Source of the DNA: a bacterium
GTDB lineage: Bacteria > Desulfobacterota > GWC2-55-46 > S146-80 > JALXFI01
Direction of reading: 5' to 3'
Length of the DNA stretch: 5,348 nt
Assembly (NCBI GenBank): GCA_027069035.1
Contig: JALXFI010000165.1
Coordinates: 1 to 5,348, forward strand
Positions within the stretch are counted from its first letter, which is position 1. Every line of letters begins with the position of its first letter. The notes under the pieces were generated by a model that saw only the letters and a list, made by a program, of their open reading frames with translations, did not search any database and was not told where the DNA came from. Positions 1-5,348 of the stretch are shown here, one piece after another. Both the position numbers and the translations under genes were made by a program.

Positions 1-377
1 AATGTCAAAGGTGAGGTCTCGTCCGTTTCCCGGTAATTTCCCTTTGTTCCTTCAAACACCTGTTCCGAAGAGAGAAAGACCGGCTTTATTCCCATCTCCG
101 CAAGACTTGAAATAAGCGCAACAGTCCTCTCCACATTGACCTTTCTTGAATAGACCCTATCCTTTACACAATCGTCAAGTCTTGTCATACCTCCAGCAAT
201 CACGACAGCATCAAGTCCATCAAAAAGGTCAAATTCGCCGGAGACAAGGTCAAACCTTACAAGTCCTTCCTTTTTTCTTGAATGGTATGTTCCAAAAACC
301 TCGCATCCTTTTTTTAGAAGACATTTTCTGAGGTTCCAGCCCACAAGCCCTGAGGCACCTACTATACCTATCTTCAT
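1..377 (-). CDS. RmlD-like sugar nucleotide reductase/epimerase (SDR), 3'-truncated by window edge
   Basis: Only the first 125 residues are in the window; the gene continues past position 1. Seen: an N-terminal beta strand followed by the dinucleotide-binding loop GASGLVG (residues 7-13, the GxxGxxG signature of extended SDR enzymes), the central strand AVVIAGG (57-63), NVERT (81-85) in the place of the family's conserved Asn, and SSEQVFEG (103-110) followed by Y.E.DETSP (115-123). This order matches dTDP-4-dehydrorhamnose reductase and related sugar nucleotide-binding proteins, where the segment reads STDYVFDG...Y.E.d...P. The catalytic YxxxK would lie just beyond the edge. Such enzymes reduce or epimerise keto-sugars in the cytoplasm. 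The ATG start overlaps the stop of the upstream radical SAM gene as ATGA, so translation is probably coupled. No good ribosome-binding site is visible. The substrate is unknown; it need not be rhamnose, because the family includes many sugar reductases and some non-sugar members. Confidence 0.85.
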   Translation of the reverse strand, partial: MKIGIVGASGLVGWNLRKCLLKKGCEVFGTYHSRKKEGLVRFDLVSGEFDLFDGLDAVVIAGGMTRLDDCVKDRVYSRKVNVERTVALISSLAEMGIKPVFLSSEQVFEGTKGNYRETDETSPLT

Positions 378-1444
378 ACAAAACAAAGATGCCTTTTATC
401 GGCATCGAAATATTCAAGGATAAGGCGGTTCTTTGAATTGGCTACACAGTGGTGTTTACAGTGTATAGAAGGGTCGATGCGGAAGAATTTCTCCCTCTTC
501 CCAAACCAGAATTCTTTAAAAGAACACTCCTTGATGGATCCGACAAGACCCTCTTCAAGATTATAAGCTTTATCCTGACAAGGATAAATATTGAGATCGG
601 CGCCGATTACTGGCAACACCTGAAGAAAGGGACACCAATGATAATCCTTTTCAAATTTTTCATCAAGCTCATGATAGGAATCGTATATTTCATAACTATC
701 GTCTTCAAGCTCTTCCTTCGCCTTTGTGACAAGGGATTTAACCTTCTCAAAGACGGGAGAATGGTAGAGATTGTTCTCACGCCCCGAATTGCTTACAATG
801 CAAGGAGAAACCTTGACACTGTCAACACCTATATCTTTCAACTTACTAAGCATAGTGTAGGTATGCCGGGCGTTATGTCTGTCCACAATAAAACTCACCC
901 CAAGGTAACAGCCTCCCCCAAGTTTCTTAAATTCCGCCATATTTTTCATCACCATGGTAAACTCACCCTGAGAAACCCTCCTGTAACGAGAGTAACTTTC
1001 ATCATCCCAACCGTCCATTGATAATCTAATCCATGTGGCATTAGCGGCAAAAAAATCGGCAATCTCACCCGATAGTCTCGAACCATTGGTCAGGGAAGCA
1101 AAGTTGACACCGCCTGACGAAAGTTTCTCAACCGTCTCCAGCAGATATGGATAGCAGAAGGGGTCTCCTCCTCCGCTGAAGCTCACCGCCTTCACACCCA
1201 TATCAACCATGTCTTCCGCTATCTCAAGCATCTTTTCTTTTGGGATAAAATCCCTTTCATTCATATCCTTGCCAAGCTGCAGGCTATCCACCCTGTAGGC
1301 ACAGTAACTGCAATTGTGGTTGCAGATGTTTGTGGGTTTTATCCTGACATGAATTGGCGGTAAAGTTATTTCCGAAGAAAGAGGAAGCGACTCTATCTTC
1401 TCAGTAAAGTGAAACACCTTCATGCCTGTGTAAAGAAGGGTCAT
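374..1444 (-). CDS. Radical SAM protein with SPASM/twitch-like C-terminal Fe-S domain
   Basis: 356 residues. Radical SAM enzymes cleave S-adenosylmethionine with a [4Fe-4S] cluster to start radical chemistry. Seen: the cluster motif CNHNCSYC (Cys41, Cys45, Cys48, CX3CX2C), the SAM-binding GGGDP (91-95), a TNGS strand end (119-122), LSMDG (141-145) and VSFIV (183-187), giving a full radical SAM core to about residue 215. The C-terminal part has Cys271, Cys289 (in IYPCQDK), Cys329 and Cys333 (CKHHC), preceded by GSIKE..FKEFWFG (302-315). This layout resembles a SPASM or shorter twitch domain holding at least one auxiliary cluster. Cys307 and Cys354 are additional. The gene starts 7 bp after the methyltransferase stop and ends in an ATGA overlap with the sugar reductase, so it belongs to the same operon. 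The start is uncertain: neither the first ATG nor Met8 has a clear Shine-Dalgarno. The reaction is not known. Sugar modification (oxidation, epimerisation or carbon-carbon chemistry) is inferred from neighbours only; a peptide substrate is less likely because no small peptide gene is seen. Confidence 0.9.
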   Translation of the reverse strand: MTLLYTGMKVFHFTEKIESLPLSSEITLPPIHVRIKPTNICNHNCSYCAYRVDSLQLGKDMNERDFIPKEKMLEIAEDMVDMGVKAVSFSGGGDPFCYPYLLETVEKLSSGGVNFASLTNGSRLSGEIADFFAANATWIRLSMDGWDDESYSRYRRVSQGEFTMVMKNMAEFKKLGGGCYLGVSFIVDRHNARHTYTMLSKLKDIGVDSVKVSPCIVSNSGRENNLYHSPVFEKVKSLVTKAKEELEDDSYEIYDSYHELDEKFEKDYHWCPFLQVLPVIGADLNIYPCQDKAYNLEEGLVGSIKECSFKEFWFGKREKFFRIDPSIHCKHHCVANSKNRLILEYFDADKRHLCFV

Positions 1445-1451
1445 ATTTTAA

Positions 1452-2114
1452 TCATTCAAAAAAGATAAATTCATAATCCGCATCGCAACCAAATTCATTA
1501 AAAAGCCAGACCCATTCTTCAGGTCTAAAGAAACACTCGCAGGTAAGCGCCCAGCACTGAAGATTGAACAGTTCCTTTTCGCTCCGGTAACTCTCGACAA
1601 CGATGTATTTTTTTCTTCCCACCCTCTCTATCTCGTTTATAGCCTTTTTAAGATTGAATATCTTAAGATTGTGAAGTGTGGTAAGTGATATAACAAGATC
1701 AAATGCTTTATCCTCAAATGGGTATCTCTCCTCAGCACTGTGCATAAAGAGTGAGTCCCTTATCTCTTCCCTGGAGTTATTTATGGCATATTCCGAGATA
1801 TCGAAACCCTTGACGGTAGCGTCTGGAAGCAATTTTTTTAACTCATAGAGTAAAAATCCCTTGCCACAACCCACATCTAAAATCTTTGCATCAGGTGGAA
1901 GGTCGTATATATCAACAAGCTTCTGTGCCACGGATTTCCATCTGCCATCATAACGATAGCCGCCATATCCGTAACGCCTGTCGCCATCCCAGAATTCTTG
2001 ACCGTATTCTCTCGCCACCTTCATACATTCCACTTTGCCATCAATCATTCTCGGCAGGTATTCCCGTCTTGTGCCCTTGTGAAGCGATGTTATTATGTCA
2101 AGATTTCTGCCCAT
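1452..2114 (-). CDS. Class I SAM-dependent methyltransferase of polysaccharide loci
   Basis: 220 residues, full length. Seen: motif I ILDVGCGKG (78-86) for SAM binding, the acidic ribose-binding position in GFDIS (103-107), the AFDLVISLTTLHNL stretch (137-150) corresponding to motifs IV/post-IV, and IERVGRKKYIVVES (162-175). Ahead of the Rossmann fold is an unusual aromatic/glycine-rich segment, WDGDRRYGYGGYRYDGRW (42-59), and the tail is rich in Trp, Phe and Glu (188-220). From memory, proteins with this N-terminal pattern occur in capsule and O-antigen clusters, including a pair in the Campylobacter jejuni capsule locus; this could not be checked here. No transmembrane segment or signal peptide, so cytoplasmic. 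It starts 2 bp after the stop of the transketolase C subunit and ends 7 bp before the radical SAM gene, so it is probably made with both. It likely methylates an O or N atom of a sugar intermediate, but substrate and position are not evident. No strong Shine-Dalgarno precedes its ATG. Confidence 0.87.
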   Translation of the reverse strand: MGRNLDIITSLHKGTRREYLPRMIDGKVECMKVAREYGQEFWDGDRRYGYGGYRYDGRWKSVAQKLVDIYDLPPDAKILDVGCGKGFLLYELKKLLPDATVKGFDISEYAINNSREEIRDSLFMHSAEERYPFEDKAFDLVISLTTLHNLKIFNLKKAINEIERVGRKKYIVVESYRSEKELFNLQCWALTCECFFRPEEWVWLFNEFGCDADYEFIFFE

Positions 2115-2116
2115 AC

Positions 2117-3064
2117 TTAACGATTTTGCAACAGATAACCTTGAGATTTATCTGTTATGACCGATCTTACCGTCCTTGCAACACCTTCCGCATCTATGCC
2201 ATATTTTCTTCTCATGCCTGCCTGCCTGTTGACATCATGAATAAAGGCATCCGGAAGAGTAAGGGGGATAAAACGAGCGCCGATTCCTCTTTCGATAAAA
2301 AGGTCTGCAAGAATACTCACAAGCCCGCCGTATCTTAAATGCTCTTCAAGAATAATGACTGCCCTAAAGCCATTTATAATATCAAAAATAGCCTCTTCGT
2401 TTATAGGTTTAATCATTGGGAGTGATATAAGCGCCGGTTCAATACCTTCATTTTTAAGGATATTAACGGCATGGAGGGCTTCCGAAAATATACTGCCATA
2501 TGAGATAATGGCCACATCTTCACCTTCGGATATGACATGCGGCACTGTAATATCCATACTTTCATCTTTCCTTATTACCAGTTCACCCGACTTTGCAAGC
2601 CTTATAAAAAGCGGCCCGTTATACTCCACAGCATATTCTATCGCCGCCTTTGTCTCGATTGGATCTATAGGAGAAATTATCGATAGATTTGGAAGAGAGC
2701 GGCAAAGGGCAATGTCTTCAACACTGTAGTGGGTCATCCCGGCAGGCGCATAGGTTACACCCGAACCAATTCCGACAAGGGTCACAGGCAACCTCTGATA
2801 ACAAATGTCGTTTCTTACCTGTTCGTAGCAACGATAAAGGAGGAATGGTATTATGTTGTAGACAAAGACATTGAAACCCGTAATGGCAAGCCCTGCCGAA
2901 TAGCCGATCATATTGGCTTCTGCAACACCTGTGTTTATGAAGCGATCAGGCTTTTCCTTTTTAAAATCTTCAAAAACGCCGAACCCGGCATCTCCGCAGA
3001 CTATGTAAATATCCTCATTATCACGGGATATCTCCGAAAGTGTCTTTATAAAGGTCTTACGCAC
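2117..3064 (-). CDS. Split transketolase, C-terminal subunit (pyrimidine-binding plus C-terminal domain)
   Basis: 315 residues, equal to the second half of a classical transketolase. Partner of the upstream gene; together they would form a thiamine-diphosphate enzyme moving a two-carbon ketol unit. Seen: the pyrimidine (PP/Pyr) domain with FINTGVAEANMIGYSAGLA (42-60), where Glu49 matches the glutamate that activates the cofactor aminopyrimidine; THYSVEDIALCRSLPN (111-126), with His112 matching the conserved active-site histidine of TktA (His473); GPLFIRLAK (150-158); and a C-terminal Rossmann-like domain from about 180 with EEHLRYGGL (240-248). The segment aligning with the usual DGPTH reads AGMTH (108-112), so the Asp that contacts the substrate 2-hydroxyl is replaced by Ala108. 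The start is GTG, and the gene overlaps the N subunit by 8 bp, which favours coupled 1:1 synthesis. The alternative identity, an E1-beta-like or DXS-like protein, is less likely given the partner's transketolase motifs. It is probably not housekeeping pentose-phosphate transketolase, given the context. Confidence 0.9.
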   Translation of the reverse strand: MRKTFIKTLSEISRDNEDIYIVCGDAGFGVFEDFKKEKPDRFINTGVAEANMIGYSAGLAITGFNVFVYNIIPFLLYRCYEQVRNDICYQRLPVTLVGIGSGVTYAPAGMTHYSVEDIALCRSLPNLSIISPIDPIETKAAIEYAVEYNGPLFIRLAKSGELVIRKDESMDITVPHVISEGEDVAIISYGSIFSEALHAVNILKNEGIEPALISLPMIKPINEEAIFDIINGFRAVIILEEHLRYGGLVSILADLFIERGIGARFIPLTLPDAFIHDVNRQAGMRRKYGIDAEGVARTVRSVITDKSQGYLLQNR

Positions 3065-3884
3065 CTTTTAATTCCATCAGTGCAGCCGACAGGTGTTCGT
3101 CTGTCACAATAAAATAGTGCCACTTGAGTTCGTCTTCCATAAAAGAGATGCCTTTGCCTTTAACCGTTTTAGCGATTATGACCGAGGGCAGACTGGATCT
3201 ATCAGCTCTTGTAAAGGCAGACCTGAGTGAATCAAAATTATGTCCATCGGCCTCAACAGCCTCCCACCCAAAGGCCTTCCATTTTTCAGCAAAGGGATAA
3301 AAGCTCACAAGCTCGGATGGCCTGCCATAGCCTTGAAGGTCATTAAGGTCAACAATTACGGTCAGGTTGCTAAGCTTGAGCTTTGGAGCGAGCATCGCAG
3401 CCTCCCAGACAGAGCCTTCCTGACACTCGCCGTCACCCATTAACACAAAAACCCTGTTTTTTTTGCTCCTAAGTTTTAACCCATGAGCTATCCCTACAGC
3501 TATTGAAAGTCCGTGTCCCAAGGCTCCGGCAGAGACCTCTATGCCGGGAACACTGAACCTGTCAAGATGAGCGGGAAGCGTACCGTCTTCCTGCATGTAG
3601 CCTTTGAGAAGTTTTTCATCAATGACTCCCCTCTCTGCAAGAACAGCATAAAGCGCCATAGCGCCATGCCCCTTACTCATAAGAAAATAGTCCCTGTCTT
3701 CCCAAAGAGTGTCTTCAGGACGGATACGCAACTCCTTGAAGTAGAGGTAAGTGAGAATATCCACAACCGAAAGGCATGACCCCACATGAGCACCTTTCGA
3801 GCGGTTTGCCATTTTCAGTATCTTTTCTCTTACTGACATGGCTTTATGTATTGCAAAAACCATCTGTTCGGTTTTTAAAGACAT
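3057..3884 (-). CDS. Split transketolase, N-terminal subunit (thiamine diphosphate-binding)
   Basis: 275 residues from the chosen ATG, the usual size of the first half of a transketolase. Seen, numbered from this start: His34 in GAHVGSCLS (cofactor/substrate histidine), SKGHGAMALYA (70-80), LPAHLD (103-108), GALGHGLSIAVGIA (120-133), and the thiamine-diphosphate/Mg motif GDGECQEG (150-157) followed by LND (180-182), then KTVKGKGISFMED (239-251) and WH (255-256). All major cofactor-binding residues appear intact, so the protein looks functional. It pairs with the gene immediately downstream, whose GTG start lies inside its last codons. Start choice: the open frame extends to a TTG at 3929, but those 15 extra residues (rich in Gln, Lys, Arg) do not resemble the family, whereas the ATG at 3884 gives a normal N-terminus; Met codons 8 and 16 residues further in are also possible. 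None has a clear Shine-Dalgarno. First gene of the tightly coupled block, so any local promoter would lie in the gap before it. Confidence 0.9.
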   Translation of the reverse strand: MSLKTEQMVFAIHKAMSVREKILKMANRSKGAHVGSCLSVVDILTYLYFKELRIRPEDTLWEDRDYFLMSKGHGAMALYAVLAERGVIDEKLLKGYMQEDGTLPAHLDRFSVPGIEVSAGALGHGLSIAVGIAHGLKLRSKKNRVFVLMGDGECQEGSVWEAAMLAPKLKLSNLTVIVDLNDLQGYGRPSELVSFYPFAEKWKAFGWEAVEADGHNFDSLRSAFTRADRSSLPSVIIAKTVKGKGISFMEDELKWHYFIVTDEHLSAALMELKGA

Positions 3885-4037
3885 GATTAACCATTCAAAG
3901 CGTTTTTGTTTACTTTGAGGACGTTGCAATCATACATGTCAGAATCAACTCTTCGGAGTTAACCGCTTCGGTCAATGAGGCAAGAACACTATTGTTCCAT
4001 ATCCTTCACACCAATGATCTCGAAACCCGTTTTATCA
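3885..4037 (-). other. Intergenic gap with a stop-interrupted reading frame; possible gene remnant or leader
   Basis: This is the only sizeable non-coding stretch. Read on the minus strand, one frame runs from an ATG at 4060 (inside the end of the FkbM gene) to a TAA at 3889-3887, two bases before the transketolase start. It is 58 codons long and broken by a TAG (3991-3989) and a TAA. Its pieces look protein-like by eye: KTGFEIIGVKDMEQ before the TAG and RVDSDMYDCNVLKVNKNALNG-type sequence at the end. The first piece alone would be a 23-residue ORF (4060 to 3989). I recognise no family. It may be a decayed gene end, a leader, or chance. A weak -10-like box TATGAT lies at 3934-3929 on the minus strand, about 45 bases before the transketolase ATG, but with no convincing -35 element, so a promoter is only a possibility. 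Confidence 0.3.
3959..3975 (-). other. Small hairpin in the intergenic gap, not a clear terminator
   Basis: On the minus strand TTGACCG and CGGTTAA can pair over 7 bp (one G-U wobble) around the three-base loop AAG. The transcript continues with CTCCGAAG rather than a run of U, so it does not meet the pattern of an intrinsic terminator. It could mark transcript processing or partial attenuation between the FkbM gene and the transketolase block, or be chance; a stem this short is not rare. Confidence 0.25.
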
Positions 4038-5297
4038 TTAGTCTTTCCTGTTTCTTGCATAAAGTATTATCTCCCATGGTTCTACAGGCACATAATGACG
4101 AATATAAATTTCATAGCCTGGATTTATGCTATTTATTAATAACGGAATATTAATAATGTCAAAAATGGAGTGATAGATTGCTATAGCAAGCTTGGGTCTG
4201 AAAGACTTAATTGTCTCAACCGCCCCTTCGAACATCTCCATCTCACAACCTTCGATATCGCTCTTAATGAAGTCGACCTTTTCGATATTTTCAATCTGCA
4301 CAAATCCGTCAATGGTTATAGCATCTATTTCAGTAACCGATTCTGTATCGACCTCATCCTTAAGAACATATAGAAAACTGCCGCTTCTCGGGGTAGCGAT
4401 CAAACTACACCTTTTTCTGCCTTCAAGAATGGCCTTTTTTACCGGAACAACGTTATTCATACAATTACTTTTAATATTTTCTAAAAGAAACCTGAAGTTG
4501 ACATCGTCTGGTTCAAAGGCATAAACATTTCCGCTTTCCCCAATATACTTTCTAAAAAATGCCGCAGTGTCACCGCGGTAAGCCCCTATATCGAACACCG
4601 TGTCTCCCTGCTCCGGGAAAACTTTCTCCGTCCTGTATATCTCAAGAGCCAACCCATACTGGCACTCTTTGCTCTCTATATTGCTCAAAGTCATTCCACT
4701 ATAACTTACTTCACCCTTAGGAGAATAATCGAAATCGACAGGAGATTCAAACACCGATAGTATCTCCTTCTCAAGAAGCAAAAGCGAAAACCATGTAAGC
4801 ATGTAAACTACCCGCGACTTGTGATCCGACAGAATGGAAAGGACTCTGCTAATACCATCCATGACTTCTTCGGGGCCGTATTGAGAAAGCTCCTCCCGAA
4901 ACAATGATGTGACAAACATCTTCTCTGGCGGAACACCCACGGCGGTTACATCAGCCTTTTGATCGGATGGAAACTTAGATGATGTTACTAACAATTTGTC
5001 TATATCAAATTTGTGTATATCATCAAGCTTACGGACATTCAGTCCCTCCATAAAATTGAGGTTATCACTTCCATCAAATGCAACCACAATCTTAGAAAAA
5101 AGCTCAGGGTGTTTTTTCTTTAATACTCTAAGTATCTTCCTGGAATATCTGTTACAGGGATATATACCCATTTTTTCGCCAGCCTTGAATACTTCCACTA
5201 TCCTGTCCATTTCTTTTCCTGCAGAATGTATCTCATGAAGGATTTTCCATGCTGTAGTTTCAAAAATCTTAACAAAACTTACATCAGACCAGTTCAT
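4038..5297 (-). CDS. FkbM-family SAM-dependent methyltransferase with N-terminal Rossmann-like domain
   Basis: 419 residues from the chosen ATG. The C-terminal half is an FkbM-type methyltransferase domain: motif I VFDIGAYRGDTAAFF (234-248), the acidic motif YAFEPD (259-264), TIDGF (328-332), the hallmark VDFIKSDIEGCEMEMFEGA (341-359), PKLAIAIYH (368-376) and a closing YEIYIRHY...ILYA (395-414). These enzymes usually O-methylate sugars or related hydroxyls in the cytoplasm and are common in glycan loci. The N-terminal part (about 43-129) has the strand/helix order of a Rossmann-like nucleotide-binding domain, with FDGSDN (74-79) after the second strand and LLVTSS later, but its first loop reads IYPCNRYSRK rather than a glycine-rich loop. 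Start: the frame opens with a TTG at 5330; the ATG at 5297 follows a GGGTGGGG stretch that may serve as a weak ribosome-binding site, so it is preferred. The stop is followed in frame by TGA and TAA, a triple stop. It is set apart from the downstream block by about 150 bp. Confidence 0.88.
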   Translation of the reverse strand: MNWSDVSFVKIFETTAWKILHEIHSAGKEMDRIVEVFKAGEKMGIYPCNRYSRKILRVLKKKHPELFSKIVVAFDGSDNLNFMEGLNVRKLDDIHKFDIDKLLVTSSKFPSDQKADVTAVGVPPEKMFVTSLFREELSQYGPEEVMDGISRVLSILSDHKSRVVYMLTWFSLLLLEKEILSVFESPVDFDYSPKGEVSYSGMTLSNIESKECQYGLALEIYRTEKVFPEQGDTVFDIGAYRGDTAAFFRKYIGESGNVYAFEPDDVNFRFLLENIKSNCMNNVVPVKKAILEGRKRCSLIATPRSGSFLYVLKDEVDTESVTEIDAITIDGFVQIENIEKVDFIKSDIEGCEMEMFEGAVETIKSFRPKLAIAIYHSIFDIINIPLLINSINPGYEIYIRHYVPVEPWEIILYARNRKD

Positions 5298-5348
5298 TCC
5301 CCACCCAATAAATATGTCACATCTCTCCAATATACAACTTCATTAGAC

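Noticed and set aside
449..1021. Plus-strand ORF of 190 codons opposite the radical SAM gene
   Set aside because: It is antisense to a gene with intact catalytic motifs, has no recognisable domain and reflects low stop frequency in the opposite frame.
1886..2338. Plus-strand ORF of 150 codons across the methyltransferase/transketolase junction
   Set aside because: Its composition (many Cys, His, Ser, Arg) is that of a shadow frame, and it overlaps two well-supported genes.
2355..3112. Plus-strand ORFs of 124, 61 and 127 codons opposite the transketolase subunits
   Set aside because: Antisense shadows of conserved enzyme sequence, with no motif or ribosome-binding site.
3885..3929. TTG-initiated extension of the transketolase N subunit
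   Set aside because: The 15 added residues are not family-like, and an ATG at 3884 gives a normal-length protein; kept only as an alternative start.
3951..3970. Direct repeat CTTCGG...CTTCGG with spacing of a few bases as a possible operator
   Set aside because: Six-base repeats at this distance are expected by chance, and no regulator gene or good promoter is seen nearby.
3959..3975. Hairpin as an intrinsic terminator of the FkbM gene
   Set aside because: The stem is short and no U-rich tract follows it in the direction of transcription.
1..5348. RNA genes, CRISPR arrays, insertion sequences, attachment sites
   Set aside because: No tRNA-like or rRNA-like sequence, no regularly spaced repeats, no transposase or terminal inverted repeats were seen; nearly all bases are accounted for by the six coding regions.

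Overview
All six protein-coding genes in this window lie on the minus strand, so the biological order runs from high to low coordinates. Rare-type codons (ATA, AGA, AGG) are frequent, GC looks to be in the mid-40s percent by eye, and genes are tightly packed with overlaps. The content is typical of a bacterial surface-polysaccharide (O-antigen or capsule) or glycan-modification locus. The organism cannot be named from this. A Gram-negative anaerobe or microaerophile (for example in Nitrospirota, Desulfobacterota or Campylobacterota) would fit the oxygen-sensitive radical SAM enzyme and codon style, but that is inference.

Layout in transcription order: (1) an FkbM-family methyltransferase with an extra N-terminal Rossmann-like domain (5297 to 4038); (2) a gap of about 150 bp (4037 to 3885), the only real non-coding stretch, holding a short hairpin, a weak -10-like box and a reading frame broken by two stops; (3) the N-terminal, thiamine-diphosphate-binding subunit of a split transketolase (3884 to 3057); (4) its C-terminal subunit, with a GTG start overlapping the previous gene by 8 bp (3064 to 2117); (5) a class I SAM methyltransferase 2 bp downstream (2114 to 1452); (6) a radical SAM protein with extra C-terminal cysteines, 7 bp downstream (1444 to 374); (7, partial) an RmlD-like NAD(P)-binding sugar reductase/epimerase joined by an ATGA stop/start overlap and running off the left edge (377 to 1).

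The five genes from the split transketolase to the RmlD-like reductase form an unbroken, translationally coupled block and probably act on one substrate. A reasonable inference is biosynthesis or tailoring of an unusual sugar: two-carbon ketol transfer by the transketolase pair, a radical-based step, a methylation, and an NAD(P)H-dependent reduction or epimerisation. The transketolase C subunit has Ala where classical transketolases have the Asp that recognises the substrate 2-hydroxyl, suggesting a non-standard substrate. The exact reaction order, the substrate and the product cannot be read from the sequence. I see no RNA genes, CRISPR arrays, insertion sequences or attachment sites.
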